A stretch of 12,711 nucleotides of DNA, taken from assembly GCA_003649715.1 (NCBI GenBank), contig QMSS01000032.1, positions 1-12,711 of the forward strand. The letters run 5' to 3'. Below are positions 1-7,367 of the stretch, piece after piece. Below the pieces are notes generated by a model. That model saw only the letters and a list, made by a program, of their open reading frames with translations. It had not been told where the DNA came from and searched no databases. The position numbers and the translations under genes are program-made. The stretch is from Thermoplasmata archaeon. GTDB lineage: Archaea > Thermoplasmatota > E2 > DHVEG-1. Position 1 is the first letter of the stretch. Each line of letters opens with the position of its first letter.

Positions 1-550
1 ACAGCTTGATAATTAATTCCCGTTCTTTTATTTTAGCTGATTTCCCTGGTTTCATACATCCCATCCAAAAAGAGAATAGAATTCAACTATATCAATTTGT
101 CCAGAAACTAAAGTCCTTTACTACTATACAATACCATGGGGATGATATTTGGGAGAATAAAATGTTGCCTCCTCTTTATTTCCTTCCATTTTTTTGTTTC
201 TAGTAGTTAGGCAAACAAACATATAAAAGAATCAATTCAACTGGGATAATCAAAGGAATCTCTCCTAACTCAATCAGAGTTTCATTATCAAAATCATTAT
301 CAAAAAGCACATATGACAACAATTTCCAACCTAGCTTATGTTGTATAGGTTACCTTACTATCGCCTTTATAATTTCGTTCTTTTTAAGCAGTTTGCCTAT
401 ATCTTTCTGTGTACAATTGACAATTAATGCATTGAATGATATCTCATCCAAAACATTACTCTTCTAGTTTCTATGCACAATTTAATTTTTAATCTGCTGG
501 AACTACTGAAATTTGAGACAAATATTTTTAACTGAAAAGCACATTTAGTT
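1..550. other. Gene-poor left edge, no intact gene seen
   Basis: I see no convincing intact gene here. A plus-strand open frame at 6-203 has neither a credible start context nor a protein-like composition. On the minus strand, codons running from position 55 out of the window read MKPGKSAKIKERELIIKL. This lysine- and glutamate-rich start could be the N terminus of a gene, for example a helix-turn-helix protein, but 18 codons are too few to call. The minus-strand stretch 200-463 is listed separately as a possible gene remnant. The right end of the region holds the promoter of the three-gene membrane cluster. Confidence 0.5.
200..463 (-). pseudogene. Possible decayed coding remnant with one internal stop
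   Basis: One minus-strand frame stays open from 463 to a TAG at 200-202, apart from a single TAA at 350-352. The 37 codons before the TAA include FNALIVNCTQKDIGKLLKK. The 49 codons after it include LLSYVLFDNDFDNETLIELG and then a hydrophobic stretch. Both halves look like protein and share a frame, as expected of a gene carrying a nonsense mutation. Further stops lie directly upstream (TAG at 464-466), and I see no start codon or promoter. In AT-rich DNA, open runs of this length also arise by chance, so the call is weak. I recognise no family. Confidence 0.25.
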
Positions 551-559
551 ATGGGGGAG
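520..559 (+). promoter_or_regulatory. Promoter and ribosome binding site of the membrane cluster
   Basis: An AT-rich TATA-like box (AAATATTTTT, 520-529) lies about 40 nt before the ATG at 566. A strong Shine-Dalgarno match, GGGGGAG at 553-559, sits 6 nt before that ATG. This decides the start: the upstream ATG at 551 overlaps the site and would have no binding site of its own. The three genes that follow are almost contiguous, so this promoter probably serves all of them. Confidence 0.45.
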
Positions 560-565
560 AAAAAA

Positions 566-781
566 ATGAAACATAGAATATTTATTGTGATAGGAGCTAT
601 TTTTATGTTTGCCTCTATTGGAATGTGGTCGGTGGTAGGAAACGAACATGACGATTACACTTTCTTCATTTATGCAAGTGGAGTAGCCATCGTAGAAGGA
701 ACAAAAGCGGGTAGATATCGTATGGTAACCTCCTCCTTATCATATTTTTATCTAGTAACGAATTATAAAATGGAAAATTAG
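566..781 (+). CDS. Small membrane protein of unknown function
   Basis: A 71-residue protein of no family I recognise. Residues 4-24 (IFIVIGAIFMFASIGMWSVVG) form a membrane helix or uncleaved signal anchor. A short charged segment (NEHDD) follows, then moderately hydrophobic stretches around YTFFIYASGVAIVEG and SSLSYFYLV that could be a second helix or beta strands. The start was set by the Shine-Dalgarno site at 553-559; the in-frame ATG at 551 would add five residues. It is the first gene of a tight three-gene cluster: only two bases separate its stop from the next ATG. It shares no clear similarity with the two downstream paralogues. It could be a genuine small membrane subunit or the shortened remnant of a longer protein. 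Confidence 0.5.
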   Translation: MKHRIFIVIGAIFMFASIGMWSVVGNEHDDYTFFIYASGVAIVEGTKAGRYRMVTSSLSYFYLVTNYKMEN

Positions 782-783
782 CA

Positions 784-1284
784 ATGAAGAAAAGAACTTT
801 TTTGGAATGGACAGTAATTGCAAGCATTGTGATTATTGTTGTGATTATAATCATTGGCATCCTATCGATTTTGAATAGCCCGATTTCTGGTTCTGCATAT
901 CATTGGACAAAAGTGGAAAATGCGGATATAAAATGTACAGGAAGAGAAAACGAGAATTGGATTTTGAAAGTAAATGCCGCAATAAATTACAGTTGCCCAT
1001 ACAAAGTAGATGGAAAAGATAAACTACCACTAAAGATTTTAATAGAGATCGAAACCTACTCAAACAAAAGCCACTATAAGGAAAGAGTAGAGTACAGAGA
1101 AATTTTTATAGACATACCTTTTCACAAAACCCTTAGTATCATGGAAAATTTCTCTGTCCCAAGTGGCCAATATAGAGCTAAGATAACCGTCTTTGCTTTA
1201 AAGGAGGGGAGATGGTGGGGAAAATGGTGGGTGTTAACTGGTTATAAAAGAATCGTTTTAGGCCCTGTTACAGTGGGAGGATAA
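784..1284 (+). CDS. Membrane-anchored extracellular protein, paralogue A
   Basis: A 166-residue protein. A hydrophobic, isoleucine- and valine-rich helix at about residues 9-30 follows a short basic N terminus (MKKR), suggesting an uncleaved N-terminal anchor with the remainder outside the cell. The outer part alternates polar and hydrophobic residues and looks like a small beta-sandwich. It has possible N-glycosylation sequons at N68, N94 and N122. The central motif INYSCPYKVDGKDKLP (67-82) and the tryptophan-rich WWGKWW (144-149) recur in the next gene (INYSWPFMVDGREKLP and RWWGSSW), so the two are tandem paralogues. The reading frame begins two bases after the upstream stop and ends two bases before the next ATG, which strongly suggests one operon. 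I recognise no named family or function. Confidence 0.7.
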   Translation: MKKRTFLEWTVIASIVIIVVIIIIGILSILNSPISGSAYHWTKVENADIKCTGRENENWILKVNAAINYSCPYKVDGKDKLPLKILIEIETYSNKSHYKERVEYREIFIDIPFHKTLSIMENFSVPSGQYRAKITVFALKEGRWWGKWWVLTGYKRIVLGPVTVGG

Positions 1285-1286
1285 AA

Positions 1287-1802
1287 ATGGATAAAAAAAC
1301 CAAGATTATAATTGTAATGATTGTAATCATTTTATTTGCTTCATTTGTTATTATAAACTACTTCAACCAGCCAAAATATGCATATGTTCCATGGATATTT
1401 ATTGAAGATCCAAGAGTAGAATGCGTAGAAAATCAAAACGGAAACTATACATTATATGTTACCGCTGGCATAAATTATAGTTGGCCCTTCATGGTGGATG
1501 GTAGAGAAAAACTTCCTACCATAGTAAGAGTGAAATTGACGAAGTACCTCAATAAAATAGATTTTGAGAAACTTAGAAACGAGGGTAATCATCTAAAAGA
1601 TATGACAGTGGATAGCCGGAAAATAACATTGGATGTAATGTATTATCACACGATCTGGCTGAACGAAACTTTCAAGGTCACTCCAGGCAATTATACAGTT
1701 GGCATTCAACCTTACATTCTCGTTGAAAATAGATGGTGGGGCTCCAGCTGGGTTAAAGGGTGTCAAGAATGTGCAGAGCCTTGTCCAATAAGAATCGGCT
1801 GA
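1287..1802 (+). CDS. Membrane-anchored extracellular protein, paralogue B
   Basis: A 171-residue paralogue of the preceding protein. A basic start (MDKKTK) is followed by a membrane helix at about 7-24, then an outer domain carrying the shared INYSWPFMVDGREKLP motif (62-77) and the RWWG element (149-152). Possible sequons lie at N53, N63, N126 and N135. Unlike its neighbour it ends in a cysteine cluster (C159, C162, C166, in CQECAEPC), which could form disulfides or bind a metal. The start is well supported: GGGAGG at 1275-1280, inside the last codons of the upstream gene, lies 6 nt before the ATG, implying translational coupling. Function unknown; a surface or cell-envelope role is inferred from topology only. 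Confidence 0.7.
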   Translation: MDKKTKIIIVMIVIILFASFVIINYFNQPKYAYVPWIFIEDPRVECVENQNGNYTLYVTAGINYSWPFMVDGREKLPTIVRVKLTKYLNKIDFEKLRNEGNHLKDMTVDSRKITLDVMYYHTIWLNETFKVTPGNYTVGIQPYILVENRWWGSSWVKGCQECAEPCPIRIG

Positions 1803-2254
1803 TCATGATATCATATTTTATCTCTATCAAAAAGGAAGAAACAATGTAACTTGAAAAAAGAATCATCCTAGCATAAACCTTAAACCTTTTTGTTTTTGTT
1901 ATCTATTTAGAAAGGTACAAAGTAGAAAGAAGGTTACAAAGGAAGGTCAGCAGAAGTGACATTGGGTCTCAGCTGCTATGAGAAATATAGTTAACTTGGA
2001 TTTATTAAATATTGACAAAGCCTCTACCTGTATGGAATAGCATTATGGCATTATTTTTCATTTATTTACTCGTAAATTTAAATTTTTGATAAAATTTATT
2101 GGTTTCTTTTTATAGCTGTTTTTGATTTAGATGATGGTACATTGTATCTTATATAATTCCTATTTCTATGAGATGAGATCATGAATTTTTCGTTTCGGAA
2201 GTACTGTTGTTGTAAAAAGGATTATAAATGAGTTACCTATTTCGTATTCCCCTA
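1803..2254. other. Gene-poor stretch with a possible structured RNA patch
   Basis: No protein-coding gene is visible in about 450 bp. Most of it is very AT-rich. The part from about 1910 to 1985 is purine-rich and less AT-biased than its surroundings. It contains a small hairpin, TCTCA (1967-1971) and TGAGA (1979-1983) around a 7-nt loop, and an AGCAG/CTGCT pairing option overlapping it. This could be part of a small RNA. I could not find paired C and D boxes, a tRNA cloverleaf or any other known RNA signature. Confidence 0.35.
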
Positions 2255-2291
2255 CTTTATATGACCTTAATAAAAAGTAGTAATTGCTGGT
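2255..2291 (+). promoter_or_regulatory. L10e gene promoter and ribosome binding site
   Basis: A TATA-like box, CTTTATAT at 2255-2262, is centred about 42 nt before the ATG at 2301, which predicts a leader of roughly 15-20 nt. GGTG at 2288-2291 is a modest Shine-Dalgarno match at 9 nt spacing. A second TATA-like sequence, ATTATAAA at 2221-2228, could drive a longer transcript. Confidence 0.45.
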
Positions 2292-2300
2292 GTAAGAGAT

Positions 2301-2819
2301 ATGGCACGTAAACCTGCTAAGATGTACAGGTATATTAAAAGCATGGCTACCACTAGAAGAGAGTATATGGGTGGTGTTCCAGCCCCTCGTATAACACAGT
2401 TTGATATTGGAAACAAAAAAGCAGATTTTCCAATTCAGTTATCATTGATTACAGAGGAGGCATGCCAGATAAGGCATAATGCGTTAGAGGCAGCACGTAT
2501 ATCTGCAAATCGGGTTATGGAAAAACAGGCGGGTTCATCAAACTATAGGCTTAGGATAAAGGTATACCCGCATAATGTAATAAGAGAAAACAAGCAAGCG
2601 ACAGGAGCAGGTGCAGATCGTGTATCTCAAGGTATGAGGGCATCCTATGGAAAGGCTGTTGGAACTGTTGCACGTGTGAAGCCAGGGCAGGTGATTATGA
2701 CAATTGACACAACAAAACAGTTTTTTGTACACGCAAAGAATGCGCTTAGAAGAGCCGGTATGAAGATATCTTCACCATTTAAAATCGGTATAGAGCGAGG
2801 GGCAGAGTTAATACAATAA
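2301..2819 (+). CDS. rpl10e: Large ribosomal subunit protein L10e (uL16)
   Basis: A structural protein of the archaeal 50S subunit, homologous to bacterial L16 and eukaryotic L10, located near the peptidyl-transferase centre and the tRNA acceptor arms. At 172 residues it has the family's usual length. The N terminus MARKPAKMYRYIKSMATTRR and the following EYMGGVPAPRITQFDIGN are characteristic of archaeal L10e. Further family features are the basic KVYPHNVIRENKQATGAGADR segment, the RVSQGMRASYGKAVGTVARV loop region and the FFVHAKNALRRAGMKI segment near the C terminus. The gene has its own promoter and stands alone, with no other ribosomal protein gene beside it. It converges on the site-2 protease gene and shares a terminator region with it. 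Confidence 0.95.
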   Translation: MARKPAKMYRYIKSMATTRREYMGGVPAPRITQFDIGNKKADFPIQLSLITEEACQIRHNALEAARISANRVMEKQAGSSNYRLRIKVYPHNVIRENKQATGAGADRVSQGMRASYGKAVGTVARVKPGQVIMTIDTTKQFFVHAKNALRRAGMKISSPFKIGIERGAELIQ

Positions 2820-2845
2820 AAAAATCAAGTAAGTTGATAAAAAAT

Positions 2846-2875
2846 AAAAAAACTGTTGAGCAAAATTGTTTTTTT
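2846..2875. terminator. Two-way terminator between L10e and the protease
   Basis: AAAAAAAC (2846-2853) and GTTTTTTT (2868-2875) are perfect 8-base inverted arms around a 14-nt loop. Each strand therefore ends in a T tract, as fits termination from both sides of this convergent pair. The right arm overlaps the protease stop codon (2874-2876 on the minus strand). The stem is nearly all A-T, so the T tracts themselves may be the main signal, as is common in archaea. Confidence 0.5.
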
Positions 2876-4256
2876 AGAACAAACCACGTAGATTTGGTAT
2901 AAGAATTGGAGATAATACCAGTATCAGTATCAAAAGAGAAACAATTGTGGATATACCTCTCGTTATCTTCTCTCTTTTTTCATGAGATATATCTTTTTTG
3001 ATTCTTTTTATGAAAGAGTCCAAAGTGTCCCTGAACATGTATCCTCCATCTAGTGGTATCATGGGTAGAACATTGAATGTTGCAGCCATGAAGTTGATCC
3101 AGAATATCCAGTACAATGAGTTTATGATGATCCAAAAAAGATTTTCTGGAACAAAACCGTTGATTATATAAAAATCTGAAAAAGGTGTGTTGATAGGATT
3201 ATATCCCTCTAAGAAGCCTATCAGTGGAAGGCTTAAGTAGTATAAAAAGCTGATAGGCATGGATATGAATGGGTTTTTTAGAAAAACTAAGTCTCTTTTA
3301 AAAAAAGTTGATGTTCCAACACCTAAATAGCCTTTTCCTTTAAACTGTTCTATCAGAGAAGTGTTTTTGATATCATAGTGTTTCATGTATACATCATATT
3401 TGTCGATTAGTGTAACATTTTTTGTAAAAACAGTATGCCTGTATATCAGGGTGATCTTTATGCTCTGGTTTGCCATGGTATTGTTCATGGCCTTATAGAA
3501 ATCTTCTACATCGTGTATTTGTGTTCCATTTATGTATGTGATTATCATTCCCTGTTTTAGATCTATTTCTTCAGCGGGTGTGTCTGATGCGACAGAGTAT
3601 ATACCAACTCCATTAGCAGCTGGTTGCACCATGGTGGTGATCATAATGGAGATTAAAGCCATGCATATGAGCGCTGTTACTATGTTGGATGTTGGCCCAG
3701 CTGCATATATTCTGATGCGGTTCATTGTCCTGGTTTTTTTTAGCTCCTCCTCATCTGGTTCGCAGAATGCCCCTATGGGGACAATAAAATATAATATACC
3801 AAGAGATTTTATCTTCAATTTGCCTGCTCTTGAAAGTATTCCATGGGAAAACTCATGTACAATAAGCGCTACTAATAGTCCTAGGATTCCATATCCCAGT
3901 GGAATGATTGGGTTTATAACTGGTATGCCGATGATGATCTGAGGATGAGAAGAAGCGATTGTATCTCTTGTTTGTAGGGTTACAGGTAGAATGCTAATTA
4001 GAAGCCACAGCATGAGTATCATGAGTACAAAACATATTCCGATGCCGATGTTAGCATAGTATATCCAAAATCTTCTTTTTTTCTGAGCGATTTTTTCTAT
4101 CAGTCTTTTTCCTCTCTCTGTACGCCACATCAAAGCAGGGCCCCATAGAGAGATGTTGTATTTTTTCAAAACACCTCTTTTTTTTAGTGTTAGGACTAAT
4201 AGGAAATATAAGTTGAGGATGACAAGGAAGATCAAAATGTTTTCAAATAGTGACAT
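2874..4256 (-). CDS. Site-2-protease-family intramembrane metalloprotease (M50) with PDZ domain
   Basis: A multi-pass membrane zinc protease that cleaves substrates within or near their transmembrane segments. Positions here are numbered from the longer frame, with its ATG at 4283. The zinc motif HEFSH is at 143-147, in a hydrophobic helix. The family AGPTSN element is at 195-200. A PDZ-like domain spans about 225-300 (GVGIYS, then a ligand-loop region and ITYINGTQI). The third zinc ligand lies in LDGG (411-414), in the context NVLPMIPLDGGY. Hydrophobic helices flank these at about 12-33, 76-100, 130-150, 165-175, 200-220, 340-360, 385-405 and 445-463. The ATG at 4256 (MSLFEN) is preferred because the TATA box lies only about 8 nt from the ATG at 4283; this gives 460 residues. 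Substrates are unknown; the DUF373 gene lies directly upstream on the same strand. Confidence 0.88.
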   Translation of the reverse strand: MSLFENILIFLVILNLYFLLVLTLKKRGVLKKYNISLWGPALMWRTERGKRLIEKIAQKKRRFWIYYANIGIGICFVLMILMLWLLISILPVTLQTRDTIASSHPQIIIGIPVINPIIPLGYGILGLLVALIVHEFSHGILSRAGKLKIKSLGILYFIVPIGAFCEPDEEELKKTRTMNRIRIYAAGPTSNIVTALICMALISIMITTMVQPAANGVGIYSVASDTPAEEIDLKQGMIITYINGTQIHDVEDFYKAMNNTMANQSIKITLIYRHTVFTKNVTLIDKYDVYMKHYDIKNTSLIEQFKGKGYLGVGTSTFFKRDLVFLKNPFISMPISFLYYLSLPLIGFLEGYNPINTPFSDFYIINGFVPENLFWIIINSLYWIFWINFMAATFNVLPMIPLDGGYMFRDTLDSFIKRIKKDISHEKREKITRGISTIVSLLILILVLSPILIPNLRGLF

Positions 4257-4286
4257 ATGGCTGGCTGGAAATGAAGTATACATAAC

Positions 4287-4316
4287 TATTTAATTAAGGT
4301 AACTGACATGTAACTG
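4287..4316 (-). promoter_or_regulatory. Protease promoter with tandem CAGTTAC repeats
   Basis: On the minus strand, two exact copies of CAGTTAC (plus-strand GTAACTG at 4299-4305 and 4310-4316), separated by 4 bp, lie immediately before a TATA-like box, TTAAATA (4287-4293). The box is centred about 34 nt from the ATG at 4256. The repeats are one helical turn apart (11 bp start to start), in the usual place for an archaeal activator or BRE-proximal regulator site. Regulation is an inference. Confidence 0.35.
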
Positions 4317-4351
4317 GTATAAGAATGATGGCAAAATCTCCAAAGCTATGT

Positions 4352-4380
4352 AAAAAATTGGTTTAAAGAAAAAACTTTTT
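4352..4380 (-). terminator. Likely terminator after the DUF373 gene
   Basis: Read on the minus strand, the sequence just after the DUF373 stop codon contains AAAAAGTTTTTTC followed shortly by a second T tract (plus-strand A runs at 4369-4374 and 4352-4357). The adjoining A and T runs can pair weakly. T tracts of this kind commonly end archaeal transcripts. This suggests the DUF373 and protease genes are transcribed separately despite sharing orientation. Confidence 0.4.
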
Positions 4381-4401
4381 TGATGGCATACGAGTGTTTC
4401 T

Positions 4402-5529
4402 TTAGTTTTTTTCTATCAGACTAGCTGTCTTTTCTTCTATGTCTGGATTCTGCATCTCTGTGAGATACATCTCTCGGATATAGTGATATGTTATTGCTCC
4501 TACAAATGCTATGAGTATTCCAACACCAGTGTATCCGACAAAATAGAATGTTAGAAACGGCTGGATTGAAAAATGGTTGTATATTGAGTCGTATAGGGAT
4601 CGGGAGATGGCTGAGCCTATGAATCCAAATGCAAATAGGGAGAAAGGAATTATCCAGTAGGACCACTGCACCTGTTTTTCTCTAACATATATGTCGGTTA
4701 CTCTTCCAAATGCTGCTATGAGTCCTGCTGCCACTATGCCCCAGATTATGTGGCTTAAGAAGGATAAAATCGGTATTACCCATATATCAGAGTTAGAATC
4801 TGTATGGTTGTATGCATAGAATATGCTAACAGCTATCACCACTGCTGCTATGATATATGTATAGAATGACAGTTTTCCTGTTAATAGACCTGATTTTATG
4901 TCCTCCCATATGATCACCACGTTTCTCTCCCAGTTGAAGACACGTATAAGTAGGTATACACCAAGTGTGAACAATATGGCGCCAAACCCGCTTGCTGTCA
5001 TGTCTAGAAGAGCAAACACGGCCCATACAATCAATATAAGCGCCACAGGTAGGAAAAACTGTTTTTTTACCTTATCATCATCCAGTAGTTTTATTATACG
5101 ATAATATGCATCCTCCAGATCCTTGCTTTGTTTAACACTTACCCTTTTAACAGATGTTATCTTTATTCTAGACTGAATCATAGGTAAGATGTATTCATCC
5201 TCAGATCCATCGCTTATCAGTATAACATCGTCTGCATTTGTTTTTTTGAGAACCTTCTCCAGCTGTTCTGCAAGTATCTGATCTGACTTGATACCCACAT
5301 TTATGTCACCGCATATGGTGGCAATGTCTACATCTTTTCCTTTTTTTTTCAAAGAATTATAGGTGGCTATAGCCAAGAAGATGGCGTTGAGATCTGAGTC
5401 CTCTGGATCGCTCTGCCCGAGTTTGTTTGCCGCCTCGATATTGTCCTGTACTCCTACTATAGGAGATTTTACCTTGGCTTTTCTTCCAAAATCATCATCA
5501 CGATCAACATTTAATATCAGGGTTTTCAT
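4402..5529 (-). CDS. DUF373 family membrane protein
   Basis: An archaeal protein of the conserved but uncharacterised DUF373 family. Numbered from the longer frame (ATG at 5550), a soluble N-terminal part of about 160 residues carries the family signatures TLILNVDRDDDFGRKAKV, NKLGQSDPEDSDLNA and VILISDGSEDE. These acidic clusters (D16-D20, SDPEDSD, SDGSEDE) suggest a metal- or nucleotide-binding fold. The C-terminal half has about six membrane helices, near 165-183, 186-204, 229-247, 258-281, 297-317 and 334-356, and ends in a charged tail. The ATG at 5529 (MKTLIL) is preferred: the TATA box at 5563-5570 is centred about 37 nt from it but only 16 nt from the ATG at 5550. This gives 375 residues. 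It diverges from pheT and precedes the site-2 protease on the same strand. Biochemical role unknown. Confidence 0.85.
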   Translation of the reverse strand: MKTLILNVDRDDDFGRKAKVKSPIVGVQDNIEAANKLGQSDPEDSDLNAIFLAIATYNSLKKKGKDVDIATICGDINVGIKSDQILAEQLEKVLKKTNADDVILISDGSEDEYILPMIQSRIKITSVKRVSVKQSKDLEDAYYRIIKLLDDDKVKKQFFLPVALILIVWAVFALLDMTASGFGAILFTLGVYLLIRVFNWERNVVIIWEDIKSGLLTGKLSFYTYIIAAVVIAVSIFYAYNHTDSNSDIWVIPILSFLSHIIWGIVAAGLIAAFGRVTDIYVREKQVQWSYWIIPFSLFAFGFIGSAISRSLYDSIYNHFSIQPFLTFYFVGYTGVGILIAFVGAITYHYIREMYLTEMQNPDIEEKTASLIEKN

Positions 5530-5541
5530 AGCATTTTTCAA

Positions 5542-5570
5542 AATAACCATTAACAGTTATTGTATATAAA
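5542..5570 (-). promoter_or_regulatory. DUF373 promoter with an operator-like inverted repeat
   Basis: A TATA box (minus-strand TTTATATA, 5563-5570) is followed on its start-site side by an inverted repeat, AATAAC (5542-5547) and GTTATT (5556-5561) around 8 bp. The repeat covers the expected transcription start at about 5540-5545, a typical position for an archaeal repressor site. The function is inferred from position alone. Confidence 0.4.
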
Positions 5571-5630
5571 ATTTTATTACCCAATCTACTATTTTCCAGA
5601 ATCATTTACGTTTTCTCTTCACCAAAATCA

Positions 5631-5638
5631 AATATACC
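5631..5638 (+). promoter_or_regulatory. pheT TATA box
   Basis: AATATACC-type TATA sequence centred about 35 nt before the pheT ATG. No Shine-Dalgarno match is visible before that ATG, so the transcript is probably leaderless or has a leader of only a few nucleotides. Confidence 0.4.
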
Positions 5639-5668
5639 AAAAACGTATTTCACCTACTTGGATGTTTT

Positions 5669-7324
5669 ATGCCCGTTGTAACATTTGACTACAATGATTT
5701 CATCAATCTGCTTGGATACCATGTTTCTAAGGATGAGCTTATAGAAAAAATACCTATGATCGGAGCTGATTTTGATAGAATAGATGGAGATGAAATAAGT
5801 ATAGAGTTTTTTCCAAATAGACCTGATCTTGCATCTGTTGAGGGTATCGCAAGGGCAGCGCGAGCTTTTTTTAGTTTTAAACCTGGTCTAAGAAAATATG
5901 ATGTCAAAAAATCCAGCATATCAGTAGATGTTGACTATTCTGTGAAAAGTATACGGCCTTTTGTAGCCACTGCTCTTGTAAAAAACCTAGTTATGACAGA
6001 CAGACTAATAGCATCTCTCATGGATCTTCAGGAGAAACTTCATTTTGGACTAGGTAGAAACAGAAAGAAAGTAGCTATTGGAGTTCATGATTTCGAACCA
6101 ATTCAACCTCCGTTCAAATACAAAGCAGTTGATCCTGACTCAGTTGAGTTTGTCCCACTTGCAAAAACAGAGTCTATGACATTAAGAGAGATACTTGAGA
6201 GACACGAAAAGGGTGTAGAGTATGCGCATCTACTAAAAAAGGCGGATAAATACCCACTTATCGTTGATGCCAACAACAATGTGCTCTCATTCCCACCGAT
6301 AATAAACGGAAGCCTAACCGAGGTTACACCTTATACAAAAAATGTTTTTATAGATGTAACTGGCACAGATAGGAGATCCATAGAATATGCGTTGAATATC
6401 ATCATAACAGCTCTTGCTGAGAGAGGTGGAGACATATATAACACCATTGTCAGATATGATAGAGAATCATATGTTTTTCCAGATCTAACACCGAAGAAAA
6501 AAATATTGTCAACAACATATGTAAACAAGATATTAGGGATGCAGATGAGAGAAAAAGAGATCATAGACTCACTCAGAAAAATGGGGTACAACGCTACAGT
6601 AAGAAAAAATAAAAAGCAGATAACGGTTGAAATACCACCCTGGCGATCAGATATACTACATGAAATCGACTTAGTGGAAGATGTAGCCATCGGATATGGG
6701 TTTGAAAGATTCAAAACAGACTTCCCACGGGAACCAACCTTTGGAAAAACACTTCCACATCATGATATACATGAAAACCTCAGACGTATAATGATAGGAC
6801 TTGGTTTCAACGAGATCACAACCTTCACAATATCAAACAAAAGAGATGAATTCACAAAAATGCGGTTAAAAACACTTCCGCATGTTCAGATAAAAAACCC
6901 GATAGGAGAGGAATATTCCTGTCTAAGAACAGGTCTCATACCTTCTCTACTCAAAATACTCAGTGAAAACCGTCATCATCCTCTGCCACAGCAAATCTTT
7001 GAGTTAGGTATAGTGGTAGATGAAAAAGCAAAAAACCATTACAGTCTAGCTGCTGTCAAAATAGATGCCAAAGCAAACTTCAGTGAATGTAAATCCCTAG
7101 TAGAAGCACTGCTAAGAGACATAGGAGTAAAAAAAAGCTGTGATATAAGAGAAAAAAAACATCCAGCATTCATCATAGGCAGATGCGCAGCGATCATAAA
7201 AAATGGAAGAGAAATAGGTTTCTTCGGTGAGATACATCCAGAAACAATTACAGCCTTTAACCTATCACATCCAATCATAGCATTTGAAATAAGAACCAAC
7301 CATATCATCAAAACCCTACATTAG
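5669..7324 (+). CDS. pheT: Phenylalanine--tRNA ligase beta subunit
   Basis: The beta subunit of the heterotetrameric enzyme that charges tRNA-Phe with phenylalanine using ATP. At 551 residues it matches the short archaeal/eukaryotic-type subunit, which lacks the N-terminal tRNA-binding and C-terminal anticodon-binding extensions of bacterial PheT. Visible elements are FFPNRPDLASVEGIARAARA (48-67), a B3/B4 editing-type region (about 90-260) with LHFGLGRNRKKVAIGVHDFE (125-144), SFPPIING (207-214) and NVFIDVTGTD (225-234), then a B5 domain ending in PPWRSDILHEIDLVEDVAIG (323-342), then a catalytic-core-like C-terminal domain without its own active site. The alpha subunit gene pheS is not in this window, so the two are not adjacent here unless it lies elsewhere. 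The gene has its own promoter, divergent from the DUF373 gene. Confidence 0.95.
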   Translation: MPVVTFDYNDFINLLGYHVSKDELIEKIPMIGADFDRIDGDEISIEFFPNRPDLASVEGIARAARAFFSFKPGLRKYDVKKSSISVDVDYSVKSIRPFVATALVKNLVMTDRLIASLMDLQEKLHFGLGRNRKKVAIGVHDFEPIQPPFKYKAVDPDSVEFVPLAKTESMTLREILERHEKGVEYAHLLKKADKYPLIVDANNNVLSFPPIINGSLTEVTPYTKNVFIDVTGTDRRSIEYALNIIITALAERGGDIYNTIVRYDRESYVFPDLTPKKKILSTTYVNKILGMQMREKEIIDSLRKMGYNATVRKNKKQITVEIPPWRSDILHEIDLVEDVAIGYGFERFKTDFPREPTFGKTLPHHDIHENLRRIMIGLGFNEITTFTISNKRDEFTKMRLKTLPHVQIKNPIGEEYSCLRTGLIPSLLKILSENRHHPLPQQIFELGIVVDEKAKNHYSLAAVKIDAKANFSECKSLVEALLRDIGVKKSCDIREKKHPAFIIGRCAAIIKNGREIGFFGEIHPETITAFNLSHPIIAFEIRTNHIIKTLH

Positions 7325-7330
7325 AGAAAA

Positions 7331-7340
7331 AATATTTTTA
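7331..7340 (+). promoter_or_regulatory. Possible TATA box for the tRNA thiolase gene
   Basis: An AT-rich element, AATATTTTTA, centred about 33 nt before the ATG at 7368 in the 43-bp gap after pheT. It could give the thiolase gene its own start, although cotranscription with pheT is equally possible because no clear terminator separates them. Confidence 0.3.
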
Positions 7341-7367
7341 TCCTTTTAAAAAATTGGCTTAAAAATT

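Noticed and set aside
6..203. Plus-strand open frame of 65 codons at the left edge
   Set aside because: No promoter or ribosome binding site, a composition unlike real proteins, and the more protein-like frames in this area are on the other strand.
3532..3942. Plus-strand open frame of 136 codons
   Set aside because: It lies wholly antisense to the well-supported site-2 protease, including its HEFSH region, and has no independent support.
6331..6714. Minus-strand open frame of 127 codons
   Set aside because: It is antisense to pheT, whose domains are intact across the region.
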